From Mesodorylaimus sp. YZB2_4 (taxonomy: Eukaryota > Nematoda > Enoplea > Dorylaimida > Dorylaimidae), in contig JASANH010001401.1 in the NCBI GenBank assembly GCA_030248295.1, forward strand, positions 25,856-89,855: 64,000 bases of DNA, given 5' to 3'. Below, one piece after another: positions 45,901-57,434 of this stretch. The notes beneath the pieces are model-generated. The model worked only from the letters and a program-made list of their open reading frames with translations. It was not told where the DNA came from and made no database searches. Position 1 is the first letter of the stretch. Each line of letters opens with the position of its first letter. A program made the position numbers and the translations under genes.

Positions 45901-48900
45901 TTAAGAATCGGCCCCTCTATTCCCTGTCACCTACAGTACCTGCTTGGGTCAACCTGGCGCCGGGTCCGCATCGAATTTTGTCCGATTCGTTTCGGAGAGC
46001 CGTAGCGAGTCGAGCGAGGTCGCGAATTCGGCGGCATGTGTTTGTTCAAGCTGTCTGCGAGAAAAGGCAATGCACCAAGCAGAACAATGAGTAAACGGTC
46101 CGAAGAAGGACCATGTCACAGGATGGGGGCGCCAAGCATCGAAATGAACTGAGTCTGCGCCCGAGTCCAAACGTCGAAGCACAAGACGGATATGAAAAAT
46201 ATATTGTCCCCGTGATGATTTGCGCAAATAAAACCGTCTATCTCAACCCGAATAAAACCAATCTTTCCATAACTTAACCTCATTCCCACGTGGGAGTGTC
46301 AACTGGCTCCCCGTCTTCCCACACATGCAGCCTGCTATAAGATACCGTTATGAATTTTGTATGTAGATATTTTCGAAAGTCGGCCGCAAATCAATGCCTA
46401 AATCATACAATACGCCAACACACCATTCATCCATAATTCATCGTTCAGCTGGTGTGGTCTTGCTTTTTTTAGCAGAGGGCGAAGCTAGCTTTGAACGGTT
46501 TCTATTTGCGCTGGCGTCCTTCAGCAATTTCTTATTCGCTCGAATTGCCGCAAGAGCAAAAAAGGTTGAATAAAATGTTAGTGCTTCCCATAAAAGGACT
46601 AGCACTCATTTCAGCACAACCTTACAAATTGCGAGCATTCCTCCTTCCCAAAAGGGCTCGCTAGCCGCTCGTTCTGCTCGCTTTCCTTTTACGTCGAGGG
46701 CACTACTCTCGTCGGGATGTTGGCGAAGCAATGACGTTGAAGACCAAGCACCACAAAAGTGGGTCTGAATAAACTTGCTTCCAGCCCCTTGGCCACTTTT
46801 CTACCGAACATTCTTATTTTTACTTTTTCTCACTCAAATCCGCTAAAAGGCTCTTTTCAAAGGGATAAAATCGAACAATAATTGATAGCAGCTTTTTCCG
46901 CTTGAGAAAAACTAGTTTCCTAAATTACGTTAGTTCTTGTGGTATGAGAGGGCTTGGGTAAACGTCATCAATAAATGCCTAGAATTCTCGTGGGATCCTC
47001 GATTGGCCGCCTCTTGGACTGTGTATAATTTGCTTGGGCATAACATTGCGCGAAAAGCAGTAAAAAAGTTGAAACGGATTTGTTTATCTGAGCGAAGGTC
47101 CAAACTAAACGACTTCTTATCTTTAGGTCGGGAAGAACACTCGAGACGAGATTTCTTACGCCACACGGACAGATGTAATCTGATGGTAAAGCGGTAGTGG
47201 TTACAAGATCAAATCAGCATCCACTCGGGATCGAGTCGAGCCCACTTGACTATACTCTCAAAACTCGAAGGATGATCCCTGTTTTCCAATCTCCTTCAGA
47301 AAAGCCGGTTTATAAACTTGGTCCTTCTAAACTGACAAACTGACTGACCGCCTTCGAATCGCATAAAAGTAAGCGAATCGGACGCCAACACGCGACTACC
47401 ACTCGTCGGCCATAGTTGAATAGTAAATAGTAGTGGCCAGCTAGTACTGACATTCCTAGCTTGCAGGAAGAAACCGATAAATTTTCACTACTTTCTTAAA
47501 CTTTAGTCACCAGCAGAATTCTCTTATGAAAAAGCAGTTGCGCACAAGTCTTCAACCAGTTCCCTGTTGCTAAGTTTTTCGCGCCTACGAGCGTAAGCTT
47601 GTGAAGTCGACCACTGTTTCGAGTAGGTGCTGAAAAAGCTTATCGCCTCGACTCGTAGCTGCAAACTAATTTGAACCAAGAATGAGCTCAGACATTTGGC
47701 TACCGCCTGCCGGAAGGAAAGAGATACGAGCAGTAAAGGCCGCTCTGATTGAACACATTGTCTTCTAAATGGCTCGAGCAAGGCCTAACGAGCGGAAGAA
47801 GCGAGATGACGAAAGTAAACTGCGCAAATAGGGCTGCTGATATGATGGCACTCGAACTTGCGTAAGGCTAACTGGAGGAGAGGTAATAGAGCCATCCATT
47901 GGACTTGTAAGATTTCTTGAAAGTCACTCTTAGAAATATGACATACCTGGCCAGCCGTATCGCATAGCTGTAATTTAATCGGCTGATTATCGACACGTAC
48001 CGACACTGAAAAACAAGAAATAACATTATGTTCATTCGACTACGAACCGTATGCATATGCTATCAAGGAAAGCGACATCTGGCATTTGAGGTCTCTGGCG
48101 TGAATAATTTGGTTTGTTGGGGCTGTTTATTCGAAATCGCGATCGCTGAACACCTGTCCCTCAGCTTATCCTGCACAGCGTAAACAATTCCCATCTGAGG
48201 TATACCGCAAGCAGTAAGGGGGGGGGTGTGCTCTGCACTAAAGTTTTGGGTGACTGAGAAGATTTTGGACAATGAGAGCCCTTTGTTCCACCCACTTGAT
48301 CCATAAAACAGGATAAACCGGCATTGGCCAGTCATTGATAAATCTCAAGTGAGAAATGAAAAAACGGTTTGGCCCAATGACAATCGAGTGATAGATTATG
48401 GATGCATGTTGTCCTCGCATCTCCTTGAACGTCTACGGCACGCCCCGTAAAAGGCATAAACAGAATTCATTTGGTATCTTGAGTGTTATTTACGTTTCGA
48501 CTAAATCCCTATCCCCGCTGCACCTTGTCTCGTCCCATGCCTGCAGCGGAACCGCCTCTTCAAGTTCACTGTCATACTTCACTTTACGTAAAAGGAAGTT
48601 CTCGCTTCCCTCCCCGCCATGACGGCCAAAGGGTAAAAGCGTTCATCGAAATACCACAGAGTGTCTGCGCGTGCTCAGAGTATTGCCGACGGGCGACCTT
48701 ATTTCTAATGTCGGGACTAGAAACCTTACAAGAAAAATTTTCGATTTGGCAACCGTGCATGGTAGCAAAGAATCGTTCGCACATGCCTGCGGTTTTGTTG
48801 TATGACCTTCGATCGGGGGCGGTGACTCTCGAATCAATCGTCCAGACTTATGAGGATAGAGACGAAATCATGAATTTTTTACTCACGCATTAGAAAATGT

Positions 48901-49736
48901 AGCAGTGAACTTTCCCGAGTCAAAGTGCCCATGACACCTTTTGTTGCTCATTCAGACAACTTTTCGAAACTATGGCTTATTTCGATCTTGACTAATGGGT
49001 CAAAATTTGAAACTACCTAGACGGCGGTGCAAAATTTCAGCTGCCAAAACATAGGATTTTGAAAATGAGAGGGCCAAACGAGCATGAGCAGGTGTTCAGG
49101 GTTGTTGGCACGCGGCGAAACACGTCAGCCATTCCAATCAAGATTCTGACTGACGTGGACCATCAACACTCGATCCAAAATTTGAACAGTCGCAGGGTCA
49201 ACATAAAGACGTCAAAATGTTGGCAGAGTAAAGTGGAATTTGAAATATAGAACATTGTGTCAAATGCATGCGGTGCGGATAAGGGGTTGCGAAAGACCCT
49301 GGCTTATTCAGAGGGTACCAATATTTCAATAAGGTCACTCAAAAAACTTACCAGTATAGTTATCGAATGCAGTTGGAACATATTCGTGGGGGTACCCATT
49401 GGTGGTGTAGCTGACGATAAGACTCGTCTTCCCAACCGCGGCATCGCCCACAAGCACGCATTTCACTTTTCTCCAGTCAGCATCGGCCGAAGAATGGGAG
49501 GATGATGGCTGCGACGCGGCTTCTTGACACAAAAACTTATTCAATTCTTGCTGATATACCATCATGTGGTTATTGTTGGTATAAATCTGGTGCTTGATAT
49601 TTGATAGTGGATTCATCGCATTCGGTTCCTGGCCGCGATGATTAGGGCCATCTGTGTTGCGGGTTGACGAGGCTGATGACGACGAAGCACACGGGGTAAC
49701 AGGGCGACGAAGTAAGTCGGGTGTGTGCGGAGCCAT
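42993..49736 (-). CDS. RhoU/RhoV (Wrch/Chp, CHW-1-like) small GTPase
   Basis: Three exons (49736-49352, 48005-47947, 43778-42993) sum to exactly 410 codons. The N-terminus is long and Ser/Pro/Asn-rich ([16 protein letters not shown]). The GTPase core has [20 protein letters not shown] (P-loop with Ala at the Gly12 position), effector [30 protein letters not shown] (switch II), [11 protein letters not shown] (base recognition) and [20 protein letters not shown]. These choices match RhoU/V rather than Rac or Cdc42. A tail of over 100 residues, basic at the end, finishes GWRKLLCVA. The penultimate Cys region suggests palmitoylation, as in RhoU/V, instead of a prenylated CaaX box. Likely roles are actin remodelling, adhesion and axon guidance. 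The introns are unusually large for this window (4.17 and 1.35 kb). Confidence 0.92.
43779..47946 (-). other. 4.17-kb intron of the RhoU/V gene
   Basis: Read on both strands, it holds only short frames with no domain I recognise. It is about 80 times the usual intron here, so regulatory sequence or an unseen nested gene is possible. The smaller intron 48006-49351 likewise shows nothing, apart from a G9-10 run near 48219. Confidence 0.55.
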
Positions 49737-50312
49737 AAGCACTCCCTCCAATTCTCCGTCTCTTAATTAAACGTCGTATCCCAGTGAGGACAGAAAGCTT
49801 AATTGAGTCAGAAACGCGGGCGCGAGGTCGACGTAGAAGGCTAGTTTCTCAGCTCGAGAAATGAACTTGATGGCAAATGGCACTCGTTTATAATCTAAAT
49901 TCGCTCCAGTCTCAACAGCCGGCTGGCGAATTTTCACTGCCACTGACGTACTATGGACTGACGGTGTACGGACAGGCCCATCGTCGAGACTACCCTCCCA
50001 AGGCGCCACGGCGACATCTGGCGGCGAATGCGAGGCGAAGCGAGTAGCCTTTTTTTGGCATGCGGAAGGTGTATCTGCATCGCACATCAGTTCTCGTCCT
50101 TCTCATTCTGTTGCAAGCACAAAATGAGATGCGGCCTCTTGCAGGGTGAGAAAACTACGACTATAGTTGTCGGGGGTATCTTCACAGTACATGCATGACA
50201 AAGTCGGCGCGAAAAGGAAAATCCCTTGTGCCTGTTTGTGGGCTCTGCATACTGTCTCTTCAAGTTCTCACGCCCTGTTTTACTGCTCAATTTTTTGATA
50301 ACACTGAAACAT
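49737..50312. other. 5' flank of the RhoU/V gene
   Basis: No coding exon is supported. It may hold the promoter and 5' UTR of the GTPase gene. Confidence 0.45.
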
Positions 50313-50640
50313 GCCCCAGCAGATCGGCACTTTTGCCGTTTGATCCCCAACTCAAAGGCTCTAAGGTTGGCTGAAGCCTAATATCAGCCTAAGCTTAAGT
50401 CTTATACAAGACTAAGCCTAAACCTAGTATCAGTCTGATAAGCCCAAGTCAAATGCCAGCCTAAGCCTAATACCAGCCTAAGCTAACCTATACAGGGGAC
50501 CAAACAGCAAAAGTGCCGCTCTGCTGGGGCGTATGCTTCAGTGTGGTCTGGTATAAGACTTGAGCGGAGGCTGATATTAGGCTTCAGCCAGCCTTATACC
50601 AGCCTTTGACTTGGGGACCAAACGGCAAAAGCGCCATCAG
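50313..50640. mobile_element. Fold-back / MITE-like inverted-repeat element
   Basis: The left arm GGCACTTTTGCCGTTTGATC (50326) is matched in reverse by GACCAAACGGCAAAAGCGCC (ending 50634). The match continues through ACTCAAAGGCT and GGCTGAAGCCTAATATCAGC against their complements at about 50569-50605. A further inverted copy with GCCCCAGCAG ends lies at about 50496-50531. No coding capacity is seen. The interior is full of AGCCTAA/GCCTAA units. Confidence 0.7.
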
Positions 50641-50797
50641 ATCGAGGTAAATCGTGAGTCCTGACAAAAAAGTGAGTGAAAGAAGAATTTATTTTGACTA
50701 TCGAGCTTACAAAAGTATTCAAAACTACCCCGTCCATTCAGCTCGACTGTTGGTCTCATTTTCAGCTGCAGACAGACGACAAAACCAGGGTGTAGTC

Positions 50798-50883
50798 ACC
50801 CGTGGAGGGGGTCGAACCCTCGACCTTTGGATTTCATCTCCATATATAGAAGTCCAACGCGCTATCCACTGCGCCACACGGGT
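50798..50883 (-). tRNA. tRNA-Arg (UCU anticodon) with a 14-base intron
   Basis: The minus strand gives acceptor stem ACCCGTG paired with CACGGGT, D arm GGCGCAGTGGATAGCGC, anticodon stem TTGGA/TCCAA with loop CTTCTAA, and T arm with GGGTTCGACCCC. A 14-base intron follows position 37, where tRNA-Arg(UCU) introns sit in animals. CCA is not encoded. All four stems are intact, so the gene looks functional. Confidence 0.92.
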
Positions 50884-51157
50884 ACTTCCTCTGTCTACTT
50901 TAATCTCAAGCCAGCCAGACTCAGACAAGACGTGCGGATCGCACGTTAATGAGCCACAGCTGAGCAAACCTGTTGAAAATCGCTATGATACTTTTTGAAT
51001 ATCTGCCCCTGATCCGCATCGACGTTACCAAACTGCTCTTGAGCCTTTTAGCCTTATAAGTGTCACATCGCACGATGGGTGTTTTAACGAGTGTATGACA
51101 GGCAGATGGACTGTGAGAGTAGATACGGATAGTAAGCTGCCCGCACACTGCCCACGA

Positions 51158-52279
51158 CCAGGGTCGACCGTACCACCGTACCGGCCGTACCGTACCGCCG
51201 TACCGAAGGTGGTACGGTACGGTACGGGTACGGCGCTGAAAATAGGCCGGTACGGCCGTACCAAGTTTTATTATAATTTGTGCGTAATTTAACGCTCAGG
51301 TACATTCCTTCGCTTCAAAGCGGCCAATTTTTAAGAAGAGAAAATGAGTCTACCAGCTGTTGTTTTATAATCCCAAATTAGTGTTAGGTAACCGATCTAT
51401 AAGAGTGACCGAAATTTCAAGCAATTACTCGCAGAGCATCTTATCTTACAATCCTTATACTGACGGCGGATGGCTGGCGGGCTGACTTTGGAGCTGTGAT
51501 CCTTATGAATTCTACCCGGTGCTACTAAAAATGCTTCTTTCTTGAATTGAAATGTGGTCATTCATGGAGTTGCTGTTGCTGAATTTGAGGCGCCTGCCAT
51601 GCTACAGTTTCCTAAGTACATGAAAGACTAAAGTCCTTGCCTACAATTTTTCGAAGAGCTGTTAGGGAACCCATATATTGCTTAAATTTCAAATGGTGTT
51701 TTCTGCAATGTTCCATCATCCATCTTCAGTCATAAATTTTGTTGGCATCTAAGTGCAAGACATCGAAACAGGAGACTTCTGGATCTCCAGTATGAGCATA
51801 TATCATCGAGCTTTGCGAGCTTCGTAGATCGCGAGTTCATATCTAGTCCCATATATAGGTACAGTAGCATGATGGAGCAAAAGGATTTCTGGTAATCTGC
51901 GATGTCAAAGGAGGAGTGGAGTCAGCTTTGAAGTCAAGGACTTTTGTATCTCAAACCTGCACTTCCATACTTCATTGCTGTTCTTGGTTTCAATATCGTA
52001 AAACTCGACGATGATCAAACTGTTCACAGCGAAGAAATAGATGAATATAATAGGTGTGTCAATTTTGAGACGCACACCAGACCAGGCCAGACCAGGCGGA
52101 CCTTAATCGATAAAATCTTTTGAAAAAAATTTCAAAGTTTTTGGCTGCCAAGATGGAGTTTTTTATTAGTACGGTACGGTGCGGTACGGCGAGGCCGGTA
52201 CGGTACGGTACGGCCGTACCAGGCCCCAGGTACGGGTACGGTACGGGTACGGTCCAAAAAGTCGTACGGTCGACCCTGG
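51158..52279. mobile_element. 1.12-kb element with GTACGG-rich inverted termini
   Basis: The left end CCAGGGTCGACCGTAC (51158) is the exact reverse complement of the right end GTACGGTCGACCCTGG (ending 52279). Next to each end is a roughly 100-base array of GTACGG/CCGTAC hexamers in mixed orientation (51170-51265 and 52170-52265). The 0.9-kb interior is AT-richer, with no transposase recognised. No clear target-site duplication is seen. Likely a non-autonomous DNA transposon, immediately upstream of the first recognisable ZDHHC16 exon. Confidence 0.65.
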
Positions 52280-52455
52280 ACTCGAGGGCTGTCTAGGGCC
52301 TGCTAGGAGGTGGCCTAAGTCACAGTAACAGCTAGGGAGTACAGTATGTACCCCTCTGCCTAGGAGTGCTGGCTACAGCGGGATGGAGCCACTATCTTGG
52401 ACTTTCTCTCAGAGGGCGGAGACTAGATGTGGGTGGTATAGTAGGTTGGTTTCAG

Positions 52456-54819
52456 GTGTTCGTGGGCTTCCTGGTGGGCATGATGGGAATGGTTATCGTG
52501 CTGACCTACCTTATCATCGTCCCCTACGAGTGGCAACGAAAGTCGTGGTTCGAGATTGTCTTCTATTTAATCGTGGGTCACTGGCTGCTGATCAGCGTTC
52601 TCTTTAACTATTACAGCGCCTATACAACCATGCCTGGATATCCACCCGTGGTAAATCGAGTCGGCGGGGGACGTAGTGAGTGGCAGTGCGGGGTCGGCTG
52701 CTACTCCTAGGAGGTGGTGGGTAGCCGTTATGGATTAGCTGGTACAACTCTCGTCGCTGCTAGTATCAGGCGTGGATTGAGTGATTAGTCTGTGGATTGG
52801 GGCATGAATAAGTGGCTGTGAAAGTAATGCAGCACGTCCCCTGTTTCTCCGCAATGCTAGGACCCCTGACCAGGGCTAAGGGGCTTTAACATTTAGGCTT
52901 TGTTGTGAAACTGTTCCCAATTTCAGTGATTAGTCAAGATGTTTCCTAAACTTTAGACATGTCCTAGATGATTACGAAAGTGGGCCCCAGCTGCCAAGCG
53001 ATAGTACAGTCCAGGAGTACCCTTGGTGGTCAGGGCTGTCCATGGCAGGATCGTTGAAAGCTTTTTCCTTTCTCCCATTTTTGATCGTTTGCGAGAATGA
53101 ACAGTTTGACCTCCTCGTGCCACCCTTCCCTTGTGTGTTCCAACTACTGGCATATCAAGTCGAAACCGGTTCTCTTGTTTAGGGTCGCGTATTATTGGAA
53201 GCAGTCGGTATGTGCAAGCACTGCATCGCACCGAAGCCCCCGAGAACTCACCACTGCCGTGTGTGTAATCGATGCGTCTTGAAAATGGATCACCATTGTC
53301 GTAAGTTAGAGGCGTTCACCGAAGGGTGCCATGGTCAATGTCTTCCGCTCATTGACCCCACCCCCTCTGGGCCAAAAATTAGTCAAGGGCTCCCTATCCT
53401 TGAAGTCTGTTGAAAAAGCACGTGTACCCCCACGTGCCCCTATGAAGATGACGGGCTTACAAAAAGGTACATTATCGTTGGCTATTATGCATGGCTTTTT
53501 TTTAAAAGCGGCAAGAAAAACCAAGATTTTTAATTAAGCCAAGGCAAAATATATGCGCCAATCCCACCTTTAGCATGTGGACCCTGTTCAAACACTATTT
53601 TGCTCTGTTTAAGCTTGGTTGAATCAGTGCGTGGGTCATTACAATCACAGATATTTCTTCTTCACCATGTTCTTCATGTGGCTGGGATGTTTGTTCATTG
53701 TGATTGGATCATGGCCCTCATTTGTTGAACATTATTGGATCGAACAGGTGAGTTCAAGGTTGGACTGTCATGACGTATAACGCAGTTTTCGTATGTTGCT
53801 TTCAGGGACCTGTGGCACCCTGGTGCTCGAATATTAACGATGCGCTCTATTATGGTCCACTGCTTTGTGGTGGGATCGAAGCGAAGAGTCGAAAAGATAA
53901 GGTGGGTTTTATTCTTTAGTCTTAGAAATAGAAACAAAAATCGTAAACTCGAGCGGTATCGAACCCACAACACTGTACCGTATAAATGGGTACAAAACAC
54001 TGCCATGTGCCGCCACTGGTAAATGAAAGTTGGTTCGATTCCCGCTCGAGGTTCGTATTTTTAATCTGGTTTTGCTTCTTCTCTGGAGCGTTCTTGGTCT
54101 CAAATTCCGTCTGCCACTGGCGAAACCAAGCATTCGATCAAGTGATTTGTGAAGAGTACAGCACGATGTGCTGTTTCCCTTCTGTGTACTCTATGATCCT
54201 GCTGGCTATCTTATTTCAAACTGCAAAGTCTTAGCTATATTTTTAGTCCTGCGATTAGTCTGTGCTGATTGCCGATGATTTGCTTTTTCAGGCGCCGACA
54301 CCTGGTTTGCCTGTCGACGTTTCTCAAATTATCGAGTCTGCGCTGCAAGTGGGTGGTGCAGCACGAAATGTGTTCTCTTCGCCTTTTTTACCGCTGCTGC
54401 GGTTGTGCTGGCAATTGGGGCGTTGATAATTTGGCACGTGCGTCTAATCGTCCGAGGGGAGACCAGTATTGAGCAGCATATCAATAAGCAAACGCGCCAA
54501 AGATTCGAGAAGGAAGGAAAAGTGAGGACATGACGGTTTGTTGACAAAAGGGGACAGTACGTTCTTTTAGGCGTATGTTAATCCGTATGACTTCGGCTGG
54601 CGAGGCAATGTGTGGCGATTTCTCGGCTTGAATGCTCCGGGCCGGTCGTTCTGGCGCCATATTGTGCTCCCGTCGAGACATCCCCCTGTTGGTGATGGGC
54701 TGACTTGGGAGAGTACCACATTCGAAATTCGCCACGATCAAGATTCAATTAGTCTGACTGCCAAAGGGTTGGAAGAACTGAAGAGGCGGACCGAGATGAT
54801 GGAGCAGTTGCGAGCCTAG
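52456..54819 (+). CDS. ZDHHC16: DHHC palmitoyltransferase, ZDHHC16 orthologue (5' end not identified)
   Basis: The first clear exon starts after a TTTCAG acceptor (52455) with [40 protein letters not shown] and TTMPGYPPV, two membrane helices and the ZDHHC16 TTxPGYPP motif. Next is [20 protein letters not shown] with KMDHHC (53165-53300), spliced to [16 protein letters not shown] (about 53612-53750), so the catalytic DHHC Cys is intact. A later exon gives [20 protein letters not shown] and [15 protein letters not shown], then [20 protein letters not shown] and [17 protein letters not shown], all typical of ZDHHC16. The C-terminus is EMMEQLRA. The start codon must lie further 5', perhaps beyond the 1.1-kb element. 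The join near 53870-54360 is out of frame with the simplest exon choice. Predicted role: S-palmitoylation at ER/Golgi membranes. Confidence 0.85.
53948..54050. repeat. 103-base inverted repeat in a ZDHHC16 intron
   Basis: The left arm CTCGAGCGGTATCGAACCCA is the near-perfect reverse complement of the right arm TGGTTCGATTCCCGCTCGAG. Both arms carry a tRNA B-box-like GGTTCGA core, so the element could be tRNA-derived or a small fold-back transposon. It sits between the exons ending near 53901 and starting near 54292. Confidence 0.65.
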
Positions 54820-55475
54820 TCCAGGTGGGGTCTGCGTGGATGAGGATATAGCGAGGTTTGTTAACGGTCAATTATGGATGGCACAATTTGAAGCGTCGTG
54901 GTCGTATTTTAGGATGTGGCTGGTCGTGTGCATTCCAATCGTCCTTCTAGTCATTTCACGATTTGTATCTATTTTCGTTGTTGATCTCTGCCTGTGACCA
55001 ACCTGTACATTGGGTTCGAATTTTGTGGTTTCGTTGAATAGAATTGCAATCAAACTAACGCTAAGACTCGATCGTAGATATCACATATTGTTGTACGCTG
55101 TTTGTCATTTGCGCTCGAACTGATCTTTGAGTGAACACTTGACGAGGAGCGTTTTGCGGTGCTTCAATTCGGTTTGTCGATGGCAAACCAAGCATTCGAT
55201 TGGAGTGCAGAGCACAGCACAGAGTGCCCTGGCAATGTACAGTAATGTATAGGTGGCGCACACACGAACCGTCATTTGTTGGCCTTCCAGTCCAACGTGC
55301 GGCCGGTCTGGAGACGGCAGTCGGACGTGATGGTCGCGGAAAGGAAATGCGCCAACCTGGCAGCAGCATTGAGGAACCTGTCGATGTGAATACCAGCGAT
55401 CGCGATCTCGAGAATGCCATGGAAGAAACATCGAAGAGCCGATCAAAGAAGATTTCCGTCGCGTTCGGATCGTAG
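54820..55475. other. Intergenic; possible 5' exon of the USP48-like gene
   Basis: A plus-strand frame at about 55200-55470 (ending SKSRSKKISVAFGS) might contain the first coding exon of the next gene, but no homology supports it. The sequence AACCAAGCATTCGAT occurs here (about 55187) and again at about 54125. Confidence 0.4.
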
Positions 55476-57434
55476 CTCCGTTCAACAGCCACTCGTTCCT
55501 CCGTCGATGCCCGCCATCCGTCAAAGCGCAAAGCAGAATTCTTCCGTCAGCAGATGCATTTGGGCAAGTCGTGCGTCCAAGACCAATGCCCCGCCAACAA
55601 CGAGTACGACCCGTTCTGCTTCTGCCGACTGGAATCCCGTGAACGAAACAATCTGCAGATGGCCAACCGGAGATCAGTAAGCGCTCTTTTGTTCTATATT
55701 GTCACCCTGGCTGGCAGATCGCAGGGCCTGTTTTGACACCGAGATGCTCTTCAGGGCGCACCCACCGGCTTGCGCAATTATGGCGACACGTGCCACGTGA
55801 ACTTGTAGGTCCTCCGCAAGTCCACTTCCCAACTGTCCCTTTTAGACGCTGTACCACACACTTCTGATTCGGAGAAGTCTGTACGAATGGAGGATGCCAG
55901 AGCCCGCCAATCGCGACCCGAGCAAGAAGTACGCCTCGTGGAAGAACTGCGCGATCTGTTCGTTCGAATGCAGGCTAGCTGGCAGACGTCAGCCACTCCG
56001 CAAGGCTTCGTCAGGGCGGCTGGTCTGAACGTGGCGCTGAAGCAGGACGCTCAAGAATTTAAACTTCTCTTCCTGAACTGGGCCGATCAGGCGCTCGCGG
56101 TACGGCCGGATGAAGAAAAGCTGCAGAGCTTCTTCAAAGGCAGGCTACGATCCGCGATCAGGTAGGCATTTTAGTCCTCGGATGGCAGCGCAGCCAGCTC
56201 TCCGTTCAGGTGTGGTGTGTGCCGCGCGGAGTCGGCGACTGACAATTTCTACAACCTCGCCTTGCAGGCCAAGGACGTCGAAGACCTCGAACAAAGTCTG
56301 ATCGTGAGTCTCTTCCTTGCGGTGGGTCACTTCTCCCTGGTTCCATCAATCCTCTTCATGTGCGCCCTTTCAGGAAGAACAAATCGATGGCTACCAGTGC
56401 CAGAACTGCGGCGAGCGGAAGGACGAGTAGAAGCGAGCGAGGCCAGTCGCGTTGCCTCGGTTCCTGATCTGCACTTGCTTCGATACCACTTCGGCAGGTG
56501 GTGAGGCCGCCAACTTGACTGATCTGCTTCTTTTCGCGTGTTTAGAGCGAGGAATTCGCAAACGAATCTGACGCACCCAGTCGCATTCCCGAACATTCTC
56601 AGCCTCCGCAACTTCCTGACCGAGGAACAAGTCCGTGAGTGGGGCGACGACGGATGTCGGTACGAACTGATGGCCATCCTGGTCCACCTGGGCGACGCGC
56701 AAGGCGGCCGCTACTTTGCCCGAATCCTAGTGGCGACCGATGGCCGATGGTACACGTTCAACGACGAGAGTGTCACCCCATGCGCCGACGCAGGTAGGAG
56801 ATCATGCGGGCCTAGAAGGGCTTCTACGACCTTCTCTCTTTGCAGACCGAGACGTCGATGTTCGCAATGCGTTCTTGTTCGTGTACGAGAAGATGAGGGA
56901 CGTGGAGCGCAACGTGCAAGAACCCGCCCTGCCCAAACATCTAGAATGCGTCCATGGGGGCGACTGGCAATTGCCAGCGTTGTGGCAGCGCTACGACCAA
57001 GGCCTGTATGGATTCCGGAAGTTCTTGAGGAGCCTGAAGGTGCAAGATGGTGAGTCGACCTGGTCCGCCTTGTGAATAAAGTCCATTGATGGGAACGCTC
57101 TCGCCAGACTCAGTGATCCAATGGTTGCCCACCGACTGGCTGGCCGACGTTGCCCAGATGATCAAAGACGCACCTTCAGAAACGACCGTAGCAGCCCCGA
57201 ACATGAGGCTTCATCTATGCATTCACGATCGCCTGCCAAATTTCCATGGTCTGAAGGCAGTGAAGTCGGTCGAAGCGGAAGCGTTGTTTGATGCGGTGGC
57301 TGTGGCCTCTGTGCCGTTCGTCGTCGATTGGTAAGCATGTGCTTTGCCTTGTATTCGATCTGTGCCTCGAATGTATCTCCTTCAGATCCATCTTCTGTAA
57401 CGAATGCGGCAATGGCTCGGGCGACGGGCAATGA
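55476..57434 (+). CDS. USP48: USP48-like ubiquitin hydrolase, frame-disrupted and with the catalytic His replaced
   Basis: Exons read SCVQDQCPANNEYDPFCFC (N-terminal Cys-rich region), then GLRNYGDTCHVN with the catalytic Cys box (about 55755-55805). Next come TLYHTLLIRRSLYEW, LVEELRDLFVRMQASW, GFVRAAGLNVALKQDAQEF, CGVCRAESATDNFYNLALQ and EEQIDGYQCQNCGERKDE. Further on are FARILVATDGRWYTFNDESV, DVRNAFLFVYEKMRDVERN and a DUSP-like WLPTDWLADVAQMIKD with LHLCIHDRLPNFHG. The order and motifs match USP48. Problems: the position expected to be Gly-His-Tyr reads GGRY (Arg codon CGC at 56709-56711). The frame changes between SLYEW and LVEELRDLF and again near 56470, and TAG at 56428-56430 interrupts the Cys-finger exon. 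Either a pseudogene, a dead enzyme, or assembly errors plus one substitution. The start codon was not found. Confidence 0.75.

Noticed and set aside
50360-50500. Interstitial telomere (TTAGGC repeats on the minus strand)
   Set aside because: Only one pair of exact hexamers; the rest is a longer irregular unit belonging to the inverted-repeat element.
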